Source: Bufo bufo (taxonomy: Eukaryota > Chordata > Amphibia > Anura > Bufonidae). From it: a stretch of 64,000 nucleotides of DNA. Below, in pieces: positions 32,093-42,229 of the stretch; position 1 is the first letter of the stretch, and each line of letters begins with the position of its first letter. The stretch spans positions 450,466,722-450,530,721 of the forward strand of contig NC_053392.1 of NCBI RefSeq assembly GCF_905171765.1. The letters are read 5' to 3'. Position numbers and translations under genes: made by a program. The notes under the pieces are model-generated. The model did no database searches and was not told the origin of the DNA. It saw only the letters and a program-made list of their open reading frames with translations.

Positions 32093-32770
32093 CATGGCAG
32101 TCAGGGTGCTGGTGAAGGTGTCACGGAACCATGAACCAGACGTACAACAAGAGATAAGTGAAAATAAGAAGGCTTTATTGAAAATAAAGCTGTAAAGCAA
32201 AAGTCCAAACGAATGGTGAAACCGAAGCAGAGTCTTTGAGAGGCCAGAGATCAGGAACCAGAAGGGTAGTCAGACGAAGCCAGGATCAGGAACCAGCAGG
32301 GTAGTCAGACGAAGCCAGGATCAGGAACCAGCAGGGTAGTCAGACGAAGCCAGGATCAGGAACCAGAAGCAGCAGCAGTCTTAGAAGCATGTGAACACAG
32401 GAGGACCAAGCAAGGAACTGAAGCCACAGACCTCCTATATATATGAGCTAGGCATCCAGCTCCTCCCAGTGGGAAGGAGGAGCCGCAGGGTGGAAGGCTA
32501 CAAGAAACCCAGAAACCAAGATGGCCGCCAGCACATGTCAAACGAAGGAGAACAGCAAGAAGGTAAGACCATGACAGAAGGATGACCAGCCCAGGGACAC
32601 TGACAGACAGTATGCCTCTCTGGGATGCCATCTTCAGTTTCCGCCCATCTCTGCTACCCATATACCAGGCCTACCCTGGTATATGGAGTGGACAGCAGAG
32701 ATTGGCAGATGACATCCCAGAGGCAGTACTGTCTCTGGTCATCCTTCACCAGCACCGCCTGACTGCCATG
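32093..32770. repeat. Palindromic MITE split by a solo LTR
   Basis: CATGGCAGTCAGG..GTGCTGGTGAAGG (32093-32118) is the reverse complement of CCTTCACCAGCACCGCCTG (32743-32761); the inner halves meet at ATATACCAGG/CCTGGTATAT (32662-32682). The left arm is interrupted at 32118 by the LTR at 32119-32576. Confidence 0.7.
32119..32576 (-). mobile_element. Solo LTR with 3 x 35-bp repeat
   Basis: Read on the minus strand it runs from TGTCATGGTC (32576) to GGTTCCGTGACA (32119), flanked by GAAGG at 32114-32118 and 32577-32581. The minus-strand TATA-like TATATATAGG near 32446 and CAATAAAGCC near 32172 support this orientation. Inside, AACCAGCAGGGTAGTCAGAC.. repeats three times at 32256-32360 with a 35-bp period. 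Confidence 0.82.
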
Positions 32771-32875
32771 GTCCTGCTTGGACTGGCTCTCATGGCACTT
32801 CAATTCCTGCTGCATGGCTATCAGCTTCCTCTTGGTCTTTTATATCCTGCTTTGGAATCAGGTTTTGATCTGGGT

Positions 32876-33503
32876 AAAAAAAGGGGGTCAGTCAGCACAT
32901 CCCAAAGCACCACATTATTGCAAATGCTATACTAGCAAGTTAGAGATACTTGGCAAATCGTTTTGTACAAAATTATTTGAGCCCGTCTGCCGAACGTCAA
33001 GGCAATCTCTAGTTAGACGGGTTCCTAACACTATATACCTGTTATGTGCCATGGCGGCTAACATACAATTCAGAAAGTGTAGGTTCCACTCACATGCTGG
33101 GCTCACCTGAATTTCTGTCATTTTCGGTGCCAAAATGGCCTCCATTGAATCCAGGGAAGGCATTTACCAGCATGTACGCCGGGCCCACTCCACACCACCC
33201 CCGGCGCCACATGGTCACCAAGGACTGCAATGAGAGTCCACACACTATCTCTCTCCTGGTGCCATATGGCTTCAGTGAGGGGGAGTGGGCCAGGCTATAT
33301 ACTAACACTAATTAAAATCAACCTGTGAGACAAACGAGCTGGTCAGGAGTGCACGACTAAAGAGGCAGCCACGCCTCCAGCAAACTGTGAAGTAAAAAAA
33401 GGGGGTCAGTCAGCACATCCCAAAGCACCACATTATTGCAAATGCTATACTAGCAAGTTAGAGATACTTGGCAAATCTGGGTCCCAGATTTACTTTGAGA
33501 TAC
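32876..33503. repeat. Repeat with 86-bp direct duplication at its ends
   Basis: Bracketed by TTTGATCTGGGT (32864-32875 and 33504-33515), consistent with a 12-bp target duplication. GTAAAAAAAGGGGGTCAGTC..GGCAAATC occurs at 32874-32959 and 33392-33477, apparently identical. This could be a tandemly multimerised retroposon. No tRNA-like promoter seen. Confidence 0.55.
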
Positions 33504-33673
33504 TTTGATCTGGGTCCCTGTAAGCTCCAGGGCTGCCCTCCTCTCAGTCTCAGGTCCAGACAAGTATCTCTGCAGAGTCCAGACAGTCACTGACCAAGTT
33601 TAAGTCCCTCTGAGGCTCAGCCTATAAGGCTACTTTCACACTAGCGGCAAGACGGGGGGGAGAGGGGGCCATG

Positions 33674-34167
33674 TTGTTTGGCAGTATCTCATCTCTCCTC
33701 AGTTGCCGCTCTCCTCAGGTTATCAGTGATGAGGCTCTATTTAGATCCGCCTCACACTGCTGACCATGCGGTTTATAGTTTCTGTTTGCAGTTGCTAGTG
33801 CTGGTTTGTTTTGGATCTCCTGCTTCTCCATACATCTCTAAGCTAAGTACTTGTTGCCTTCGCTATTTCCTATTATCTAGTGTGTGTTTCTAGGCTTTAG
33901 GGAGACGCAGGTTCCTTAATTCTGGAAGGAACCAGCTGTCTCATCCCCTGCTACCTATCCTGGGGCTCGTCAGTTTTAGCAGGGCTTTAGGTATCCGGTG
34001 TATGAGTATTTCCACCATCAGGATCTGCTCATACTGGCAGGAGTTAGGGAAAGGCCTAGGGATTACTAGGAGGTCACCTTCCCTCTTCCTTAGCTTTTGA
34101 GGCCTAGATTGTTGTCTATTCGTTGTGGTGTGTATTTGGTGTTTTCCCTTCCCCTTTACCCGTGACA
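33674..34167 (+). repeat. 3' LTR of Gypsy A, 5'-shortened
   Basis: Purine run ACGGGGGGGAGAGGGGG (33653-33669) immediately precedes LTR text starting TGTTGTTTGGCAG, which corresponds to about 105 bp inside the 5' LTR; the TGTCACGG start is missing. Ends TTTACCCGTGACA at 34167. It has a 16-bp segment (CTCCTGCTTCTCCATA) absent from the 5' LTR. Confidence 0.75.
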
Positions 34168-35010
34168 ACCGCCTAATGTACCTCCAGCCACATCATCACA
34201 AGTTCTTTTCTGTCAGGTGAATGCCTTATTTTTGGGGCCTGTACTGGCCTACAGTAAAATTTTTATCCAGTGACCGCCTAATGTGCCTCCAGCCACATCA
34301 TCACAAGTTCTTTTCTGTCAGGTGAATGCCTATATTTGGGGGCCTGTACTGGCCTACGGTAACATTTTTATCTAGTGACCGCCTAATGTACCTTCAGCCA
34401 CATAATCACAATTTATTTTCTGTCAGGTGAAAGCCTAATTTTTGGGGCCTGTACTTCAGTGGCCTACAGTAAAATGTGTATCCAGTGACCGCCTAATGTG
34501 CCTCCAGCCACATCATCACAAGTTCTTTTCTGTCAGGTGAATGCCTATTTTTGGGGGCCTGTACTGGCCTACAGTAAAAATTTTATCCAGTGACCGCCTA
34601 ATGTACCTCCAGCCACATAATCACAAGTTCTTTTCTGTCAGGTGAATGCCTAATTTTTGGGGCCTGTACTCCTGTGGCCTACAGTAAAATTTGTATCCAG
34701 TGACCGCCTAATGTGCCTCCAGCCACATCATCACAAGTTCTTTTCTGTCAGGTGAATGCCTTTTTTTTGGGGGCCTGTACCGGCCTACAGTAAAATTTGT
34801 ATCCAGTGACCGCCTAATGTACCTCCAGTCACATAGTCACAAGTTATTTTCTGTCAGGTGAATGCCTAATTTTTGGGGCCTGTACTGGCCTACAGTAAAA
34901 TTTTTATCCAGTGACCGCCTAATGTACCTCCAGCCACATCATCACAAGTTCTTTTCTGTTAGATGAAAGCCTCATTTTGGGGCCTGTACTCCCCTGGCCT
35001 AAAATAAAAT
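34168..35010 (+). repeat. hAT 1 3' tandem array, right portion
   Basis: About eight ~108-bp units of the same sequence as 16590-16986 (TCCAGTGACCGCCTAATGT, CACAAGTTCTTTTCTGTCAG). Units alternate between versions with and without TCCAGTGG before CCTACAG. Confidence 0.82.
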
Positions 35011-35308
35011 TGTCCTAGGCTCCAGCAGGGAGAATTTTTGAGAGTTTCCCTTTAAGATGCATAAAATGGCCCCTGATTAAAATACATATTTTTTGTGGGA
35101 ATTTTTGCCATTGATCCCCCTCTCGTATATCACTGTCCATGTTGTGGGACTATTTGTGCACTTCTAGTAAGTATTTGCTGGCTGCAAATATGACCTGAAG
35201 GTTTTTCAGGTTCGCCTGCCATTAAAGTCAATGGGGTCCGCCACGAACGCACAGTTCGCGAACATTTGATCGCGAACGCGCGTTCCGGCCGATGTTCGTC
35301 CATCACTA
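35011..35308 (+). repeat. hAT 1 3' terminal region
   Basis: Ends in a G+C-rich subterminal stretch with GTTCGCGAACATTTGATCGC and the terminus CGATGTTCGTCCATCACTA. The next bases TTCCTCAG would be the right target copy, but the left copy is not identifiable. Confidence 0.65.
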
Positions 35309-35486
35309 TTCCTCAGGCCTCAACGACATTGAGTCCTAGAAAACTAGAGGGCATTATATACCAATTTGCAGGGCAATTGGAGCCAATTCAGTTTGGTCTG
35401 TACTGAACGTTTAGAAAAATTCTGTGAATTTGAACCAAACCTAACCTCGACAGATTCGCTCATCTGTACATTAAACAAAATATTAA

Positions 35487-36070
35487 AGGGAGTCTGTCAT
35501 CAGCATTTTACGTTTGTAACCCTTCCCATAGCTTTCATGCATGCTTACAGTTAATAAAAACGTTACCTTTAGCATCAATCCTGGACTTATAAAACCGTCA
35601 AAAAACATCTTTGTAGCATATGCAAATGAGGGCTCGCAAGTGACCAGGGGGGGCGTTACGCCCGTAGGTGCCCTGCTAGCTCAGCCTTTTCTTCGCTTTC
35701 CCACGCCCCTTCCTTCCCTCCGCCCACCCATCCTTTCCCTCTGACCGCCAGCGTGGGATCTCGGCGAAACAACAAGTTAGTAGATAGGCGGTCAGAGGGA
35801 AAGGATGGGCGGGCAGAGGGAAAGGATGGGCGGGCGGAGGGAAGGAAGGGGCGGGGGGAAGCGAAGAAAAGGCTGAGCTAGCAGGGCACCTACGAGCGTA
35901 ACGCCGCCCCTGGGCACTTGCGAGCTCTCATTTGCATATGCTACAAAGATGTTTTTTGACGGTTTTATAAGTCCAGGATTGATGCTAAAGGTAACGTTTT
36001 TATTAACTGTAAGCATGCTTGAAAGTTATGGGAAGGGTTACAAACGTGAAATGCTGATGACAGACTCCCT
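35487..36070. mobile_element. Palindromic MITE with TTAA target
   Basis: AGGGAGTCTGTCATCAGCAT at the left and its complement at the right, flanked by TTAA (35483-35486 and 36071-36074). Arms of about 270 bp; the centre is near 35765-35795. Inside: AACGTTACCTTTAGCATCAA and the G+C-rich word CCTTCCTTCCCTCCGCCCACCC (first 20 bases shared by both arms). The TTAA target fits piggyBac or Kolobok mobilisation (inference). Confidence 0.82.
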
Positions 36071-36074
36071 TTAA

Positions 36075-36900
36075 ATGACCAGACCAGATTCTAGTTCCTG
36101 TATATAACAGATCTCAGAAAATTAGATATTTCCTTTCGTCATATACAGTATAAGGGGGTGCTCCAGTAAAGACAGAAGGAAAAACAAAGGGTTGTCAAAC
36201 CAGTAACTACATACAACAGGCCATCTGTCAGCAGGTTTCAACACAGATGCCTTCAGCTACCAAGCGCACATGCAACAGGTCAGCCAGTTACATACTGTAG
36301 GTAGAAATCTGCTGCCAGATGGCGTTTAGGCTACATGCATGATAGATAATTATACTTAGCTTCACTTGCTTGTTTTACTTCAAGGATCCTCCGTATCATA
36401 TATCAAATGGAAGTTGCACAGTCTAAACTTTAACCGCTTCCCTATATCTGCCGTAATGTGTGGTGCAGCGAGAAGTGACTTCCCCAGAGCCACCGTACAT
36501 GTGCACCACTCTGATTGGGCGGGTGCAGAAACTGCACCCCTGCTGCAACTGCCGGCATCGGTGAAAACATAATGCCGACACATTAACCCCTTCTATACTG
36601 CAGTTAAAACTGACTGCTGCATGTATGGGCTTTGCAGAGGGAGGGGGCTCTCTTTCTCTGAACCTATCGGGTCAGAGACTCAATGACTGGCATGGCATCA
36701 GAGCCTGCCAGCAACGGAGGCCTACGAGACACTGCCCCCTGTATTGTAATGCATTGTAGGGCCCCATAGTGGGAGAAAAATAAAAATTAAAAATAAGCAC
36801 CCTTTCCCTTCTAGTGTTGATCACGAATATTCGAATTGCAAATTTTTATCGCGAATATCGGCACTTTGAGAATTCGCGCATATTTAGAATATAGTGATAT
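36075..36900. other. No clear feature
   Basis: Mixed unique-looking sequence; AATATTCGAATTGC-like words near 36827 precede a Tc1-type MITE. No ORF or terminal repeat. Confidence 0.35.
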
Positions 36901-36902
36901 AC

Positions 36903-37269
36903 AGGTGAAACTCTAAAAATTTGAATATCTTGCAAAAGTCCATTTATTTCAGTAATGCATATTAAAAGGAATTGCATTAATGCAGCTTAAAATGTAAAAT
37001 TTGTGAAAAGGTTCAATATTCTAGGCTCAAAGTGTTACACTCTAGTCAGCTAATTAATCCATACCCCCTGAGCAAAGGGTACCTCAAAATTGTGACTTTG
37101 GGGTTTCATAAGCTGTAAACCATAATCATCCAAATTATAACAAATAAAGGCTTGGAATATCTCGCTTTGCATGTAATGAGTCTATCTAATATGTTAGTTT
37201 CACCTTTTAAGTTGGATTACTGAAATAAATGAACTTTGCACGATATTCAAATTTTTCGAGTTTCACCTG
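36903..37269. mobile_element. Tc1-type MITE, 367 bp
   Basis: Inverted termini CAGGTGAAACTCTAAAAATT and its near-complement ending TTTCACCTG, flanked by TA (36901-36902 and 37270-37271). Non-coding. The host sequence CGAATATTCG/ATTTCGAATATTCGAGAG continues on both sides. Confidence 0.82.
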
Positions 37270-37271
37270 TA

Positions 37272-38049
37272 TATTTGCAATTTCGAATATTCGAGAGATT
37301 TTTTTTTAAATCAGTACACATGATCCCTCCCTGCTTCTAGCTTGTGGGCCAATGAGAAGGCTGCAGTATCTTTGACTTTGGGAGTAGTGTTGATTGTGAA
37401 TTTTCATAATGCAAATTTTCGTAATGAGAATCAATGAGATCATGAAAACTCAGATCCGATGGTATATTCTAACCCCCAGGCGTTTCCCATGGTGACAGGG
37501 ACCCTTGTCGGGGAGGAGTATACCAAAGTGGAACAACTGTACAGATTTAAAAAAAAAGACGAATATTCTAAAAAAAAGAATATATTCATTTTTTAGAATA
37601 TTCGTAATATTCGAAAAAACGAATGTAGAACAATTTAGCTAATATAGTGCTATAATCTTTATTTTTTTATAGTTGTCATTTTTTTCTAATCTGAACTTCA
37701 GATGAGAAAAAAATTACGTTCATATGGACAAGGATAAGACTGTTCAAATAGGCGCCTGCCTTTCTGTTCTGCAAAATGCGGAATGCATACGGCCGGTATC
37801 TGTATTTTGCAGATCCGCAATTTTCGAACCACTAAAAATTAAATAGTTGTGTGCATGAGCCTTTAGACTGTCTGTCTGCTCAGCTAATCACTAGCCACAG
37901 CAGTGACCTACCTCAGTTAACCCCTTAGCACCTTAAATAATTATTTTATTCTTTATGAGGGTTTATTTTTTTCTGGGACAAATTAATGGCACTATTTAAT
38001 TTATCATATCGTATTAAATATAGGAAAAGAACTGTAGGGTGAAACAGAA
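37272..38049. other. AT-rich spacer with one shared fragment
   Basis: Contains GATCCGATGGTATATTCTAAC (37453 region; first 20 bases shared), a word also seen at 5728-5755 and 6938-6958 inside the composite MITE. Otherwise A/T-rich with AGAATATTC repeats (37560-37620). No gene. Confidence 0.4.
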
Positions 38050-38434
38050 AAAAAATGCAATTCTGCCTCCATCAGATTTTTTGGGGGGCAACTGGTATAT
38101 CACACCAGTTGCAATTAATTGCTCCAATATTGTTTGTCCCTCTGTACAGTATAGCTGCAGTATCTCAGCAGAACCGCACACAAATGCTGCACAATACAAA
38201 TGCACTATATAGAAATTATATTATAGGTATAGCACACCCCTGCCTCAATCAGATTTTTTGGGGGGCAACTGTTATATCACACCAGTTGCAATTAGTTGTT
38301 CCTATATTATTTGTCCCTCTATTTAGCTGCGGTATCTCACCAGAACCGCACACAACTGCTGCACAATACAAATGCACTATAATATACTTTCTATGTTAGA
38401 AAGTATATTATAAGTATATTACACCCCTCAGTAA

Positions 38435-38807
38435 GGCCTAGTTCACACGAATGTATGGCTTTTTCAGTGTTTTGCGGTCCGTTTTTCACGGATCCGTTGT
38501 TCCGTTTTTTGTTTCTGTTGTGTTTCCGTTTCTGTTTTGTTTTTCCGTTCCGTTTTTCCGTATGGCATATACAGTAATTACATAGAAAAAATTGGGCTAG
38601 GCATAACATTTTCAATAGATGGTTCAGCAATAATAGGACATGTTCTATCCTTCAACGGAACGGAAATACGGAAACGGAATGCATACGGAGTACATTCCAT
38701 TTTTTTTGCGGAACCATTGAAATGAATGATTCCGTATACGGACCGTATACGGAACACAAAAAAACGGCCTGTGCACTCGCAAAAAAAACGTTTGTGTGAA
38801 CTAGGCC
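38435..38807. mobile_element. Harbinger-type MITE in hAT 3
   Basis: GGCCTAGTTCACACGAATG / TTTGTGTGAACTAGGCC, flanked by TAA (38432-38434 and 38808-38810). Same subfamily as 55097-55580 (same termini, ACATAGAAAAAATTGGG). Confidence 0.8.
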
Positions 38808-38891
38808 TAAATCACACCTATCGATAGCACACCTATACCAGTCCTTAAAAGGCCTTTTGTGGCTCTATTAGCTAGCGTTTGGTGTCTCTAA

Positions 38892-39188
38892 GGCCTCATG
38901 CACACGGCCGTGTTCCGCGGCCGAGAGCGGTCCGTGGTAACCCGGCCGGGATTCCTGCTGACAGCAGGAGCGCACGACGTCATTGGTTACTATGACGCCG
39001 TGCGCTACATGCCGCCGCTGCTGTACAGTAATACACTATACAAGTGTATTACTGTACAGCAGCGGCGGCATGAAGCGCACGGCGTCATAGCAACCAATGA
39101 CGCCGTGCGCTCCTGCTGTCAGCAGGAATCCCGGCCGGGTTACCACGGACCGCTCTCGGCCGCGGAACACGGCCGTGTGCATAAGGCC
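38892..39188. mobile_element. Near-perfect palindromic Harbinger-type MITE in hAT 3
   Basis: GGCCTCATGCACACGGCCG / CGGCCGTGTGCATAAGGCC, flanked by TAA (38889-38891 and 39189-39191). The arms are almost perfectly complementary with a tiny centre at 39030-39045 (ACACTATACAAGTGT). Includes CGCACGGCGTCATAGCAACC, also present at 56999-57020. Confidence 0.85.
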
Positions 39189-39480
39189 TAACAGTCTGTC
39201 CCTACTCCACACAGCAACCTCTCCCTACATTGGTAAAAGACTGAATATAAAATGGCGGCCAGATCGGGTTCATTTATAGGGTAGGGGGTGTGTCTATGTG
39301 CTGAAACGTCTCAATTGGCTGTCCTGTACCACCTGATGGATGTGTCATGGGTCAAAGTTCTGCACATTGCAAAGAATATGGTGCCGGCGGACATCGCCAT
39401 ATGTTCGCCTGTTCAGCGAACAGTGAACAAGCAAAGTTCGCCGCGAATCGACTGCCGGTCTAACCGCAAGGCCATCTCTA

Positions 39481-39900
39481 GCCATAAACACTGCAAACGA
39501 GCAGTGTATAATGCAATGGAAAAATAAATCAAGCCAGCAAAAGAGGCAATATGGACAATCACAACACATTAGTAAGTGTCTTGTAGTAACATTGTCTACA
39601 TGATAAAGGCTATTTGCTAAAGTGAGACAACCCCTTTAAATATAAAAGTGTTGCCAAAAAAAATTCATCATTTCTTTTGTATCATCATACTTTTTGATCA
39701 CTTTTTTCTATGGGCAAGGTCACCAAAAACATTGATTTGACCATTTTGATTGTTTAATGTAAAAATGTTTTAAAAAGCATTTTCTTTTTTTTACTTTGGA
39801 CTTAAAGGGCTATTCAGGGTATAACTGTCAGATCGTGGGTCCTATCACTGTCATACCACTTTAAATATGCAGTCTTTCGATTGCTTATGCCAGGGGTCTC
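39481..39900. other. No clear feature
   Basis: Short A/T-rich spacer; ACAACCCCTTTAAATATAAA (39629-39648) resembles a TTAA-type repeat end but has no partner. Confidence 0.35.
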
Positions 39901-40345
39901 TAAGGCTTCTTCCACATCTGTTACCAATCTCCAGCAGGCTGTTCTGGCAGAGAACAGCCTGACAGAGCTCTCTGGATCCGGCATAGCCGGATTTTAACAT
40001 GTGCCCGCTGGCCCCCATTGAATATAATGGGATTTGGCAGAGATCGGGCGCTACTTGGCAAATATGTCGGGATTAAGCTGAACAGCTGTTGCGTGTAGCG
40101 AATTTGACGGTCCAAATCCAGCATATTTGGATCTCCACCGGATCCTATTATAGTCAATGGGGCCAGCGGGCATTTCGATAGCATCTGGATATTCCAGCAT
40201 GAAAAGACAGTTTCATGGACAGGATTGCCTTGTGGATAGCATGGGCTGCAGTGACCCCACAGACTAGAGGAGTAGACAGCCCTCTGTTCCAGTGGAGAAT
40301 AGCCTGCCGCCGGATATCGGTAATGCTAGTGTGAAACTAGCCTTA
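39901..40345. repeat. MITE-like repeat with palindrome at its right end
   Basis: AAGGCTTCTTCCACATCTG (39901) and GTGTGAAACTAGCCTTA (40330-40346) resemble MITE ends. Within and beyond it, 40195-40290 (GTTTCATGGACAGGATTGCC.. TAGAGGAGTAGACAG) is reverse-complemented at 40497-40575 (CTGTCTACTCCTCTA.. GGCCATCCTGTCCATGAAAC). Confidence 0.5.
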
Positions 40346-42229
40346 CCTGTATGTCTCACAAGCCCCTGCTGTGTCTTGGAGCTGCCTGCTACACCAAAAT
40401 GTTTGTGGTGGGTACAGCAGATTAGTGCTCCATTTTTCTGTAGAGCATGGTAAGATTCTATGACAGAAGAGGAGCCATGTAAGGCTGTAATGGTGCAGCG
40501 GCTGTCTACTCCTCTAGTGTGTGGGGTCACTGCAGCCCATGTTATCCACAAGGCCATCCTGTCCATGAAACTGTACCTTATGCTCACCAGGCTCCCTGCG
40601 GACCGGCTCTTCCTCTGGTGTCCAAAATGGATGTGCTCCTCATTCTTTTTCAACTGCAGTTTTGGAGAAGTCTTATTATTACCCTGCAAGATATTGATGA
40701 CCTATTGTCAGGATAATTCATTAATATCAGATCAGTAAGGGTCTGAAACCCCGCAACCCCATAATTAGCTGTTTTCAGCAGCCGCCAACAAAGGAAACAA
40801 AACACGGACGTGTTACATCCGTGTTTCACTAATCATTAAGAAGAGATTCTAATTTTTTTAGCTGTTCAGTGTCAGTGAAACACGGATGCAACACGGACAG
40901 CAAAAAACGGACACAAGGACCCAACACGGATCCCTAACAGACAGCTTCACGGATGCATCACTGACCACCTGCTCACGGATTTGAGCACGGACACGGACGT
41001 GTGAATGAGGCTTTAACACTATGAGGCAGATGGTACGCGGGGTTCCAACAGGTATCCATGTGTATTATTCTATGCATTCAATAGACACATACTTACCCTT
41101 GCCAGTGATAGGGAATAGGCGTTTCCTCATTACACTTCATTGGCAATGTTTGTTTTTAAATCCTTAAAATATACTGATTCCAAGTGTGACTTGGATCTCT
41201 GTCTAGTGACTTGCATTGCACCTGTATGTGTTCACAAACAGGTCATGCACTGCAAGCTAATGCATAGAGAGCATTTCCAGAGATTGGCTGCCGTGGTCTC
41301 ATGACCCTGTGTCAGAACGTCATCACTAGATGAGGAAGCAGAGAGTGATAAAGGACAAGTCAGCGTTGGTACGGCGCAGCGGGGCATCTATGGGATATGT
41401 ACTGCTTTTTTTAATGTTTGCACAACACCCGACACACCCACCAAACATTAAAAAAAGCAGTACATATCCCATAGATGCCCCGCTGCGCCGTACCAACGCT
41501 GACTTGTCCTTTATCACTCTCTGCTTCCTCATCTAGTGATGACGTTCTGACACAGGGTCATGAGACCACGGCAGCCAATCTCTGGAAATGCGCTCTATGC
41601 ATTAGCTTGCAGTGCATGACCTGTTTGTGAACACATACAGGTGCAATGCAAGTCACTAGACAGAGAAACAAGTCACACTTGGAATCAGTATATTTTAAAG
41701 ATTTAAAAACAAACATTGCCAATGAAGTGTAATGAGTAGAGTTGAGCGAACCCGAACTGTAAAGTTCGGGTTCGTACCGAACTTTAGGTTTTTCGTCACC
41801 CGGACCCGAACATTTACGTAAAAGTTTGGGTTCGAGTTCGGTGTTCAGCGCTTTCTTGGCGCTTTTTGAAAGGCTGCACAGCAGCCAATCAACAAGCGTC
41901 ATGCTACTTGCCCCAAAAGGTCATCACAGCCATGCCTACTATTGGCATGGCTGTGATTGGCCAACTGCAGCATGTGACCCAGCCTCTTTTTAAGCTGGAG
42001 TCCCGTAGCGCCGCCCGTCACTCTGCTCGGATTAGTGTAGGGAGAGGCTGTAGCTGCTGTGAGGGAGAGATCAGGGAGAAATCTTATCAAGAACTGGTTT
42101 ATGTACTCAGCGATCTACAGCAAAAGTGTTTTGTGGGTGCAGTGCACAATTTTTTTAAGCCTGTCCTGAGCCAACTACTGCTGAAAACGAACTTTTTTTT
42201 CTTCAGTTAATCAATATCAATACATGATC

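Larger units (their letters stand above)
31643..33660. mobile_element. Composite insertion replacing the Gypsy A chromodomain end
   Basis: Starts GGCAGGGGCGTAGCATGG directly after the broken chromodomain codons; the rest of the chromodomain is not found downstream. Contains a palindromic MITE (32093-32770), a solo LTR inside it (32119-32576), a repeat flanked by 12-bp duplications (32876-33503) and an MITE-like end (GGCTACTTTCACACTAGCGG, 33629-33648). No coding sequence recognised. Confidence 0.55.
16987..34167 (+). mobile_element. Gypsy (chromodomain-type) element, family A, hosting nested insertions
   Basis: Inserted in the hAT 3' tandem array. 5' LTR 16987-17256 + 27308-27591 (split by the LTR C insertion), gag from 27637, protease, RT, RNase H, integrase and the start of a chromodomain (to 31642), an insert block 31643-33660, then the 3' LTR to 34167. 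Ends TGTCACGG and CCCGTGACA. No clean target duplication: the left flank is TTTTAC and the right flank ACCGCC. The two LTRs differ noticeably, including a 16-bp indel and a missing start in the 3' copy. All ORFs are broken. Confidence 0.8.
11425..35308 (+). mobile_element. hAT element 1 (BED-finger type), decayed, with deep nested insertions
   Basis: Outermost container of the central nest. Its own parts are a 5' region (about 11425-12290), transposase N-terminus (12306-12913), transposase body (14797-16446), a ~110-bp tandem array (16590-16986 continuing at 34168-35010) and a 3' end at 35308. The 3' terminus reads ..GATGTTCGTCCATCACTA, i.e. TAGTGATGG on the other strand, like the TAGAGATGG end of the hAT fragment at 39480. 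The 5' region matches that fragment too (ACTTTGACCCATG, CAATTGAGACGTTTCAGCAC-like text). Inserts: 12914-14786 and 16987-34167. The left terminus itself was not found. Confidence 0.72.
38050..39480 (-). mobile_element. hAT 3, 5'-end fragment, with two MITEs
   Basis: Minus-strand hAT 5' end: terminus TAGAGATGGCC at 39480, TTGACCCATGACACATCC, then GCAATACAAATGCACTATAA-type array units (38050-38400) that match 11750-11900 of hAT 1. Two MITEs are inserted (38435-38807 and 38892-39188). No transposase remains. Confidence 0.65.

Noticed and set aside
33046..33315. Possible host exon in the stretch before the 3' LTR
   Set aside because: It lies inside the block bounded by 12-bp duplications and has no splice-site/ORF pattern.
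35541..36016. Matching 67- and 74-codon frames in the TTAA MITE
   Set aside because: Same peptide from both arms of a palindrome; not a gene.
41326..41536. Two 68-codon frames on opposite strands coding nearly the same peptide
   Set aside because: They are mirror images created by the foldback palindrome (both begin MRKQRVIKDKSALVRR). No sign of coding selection.
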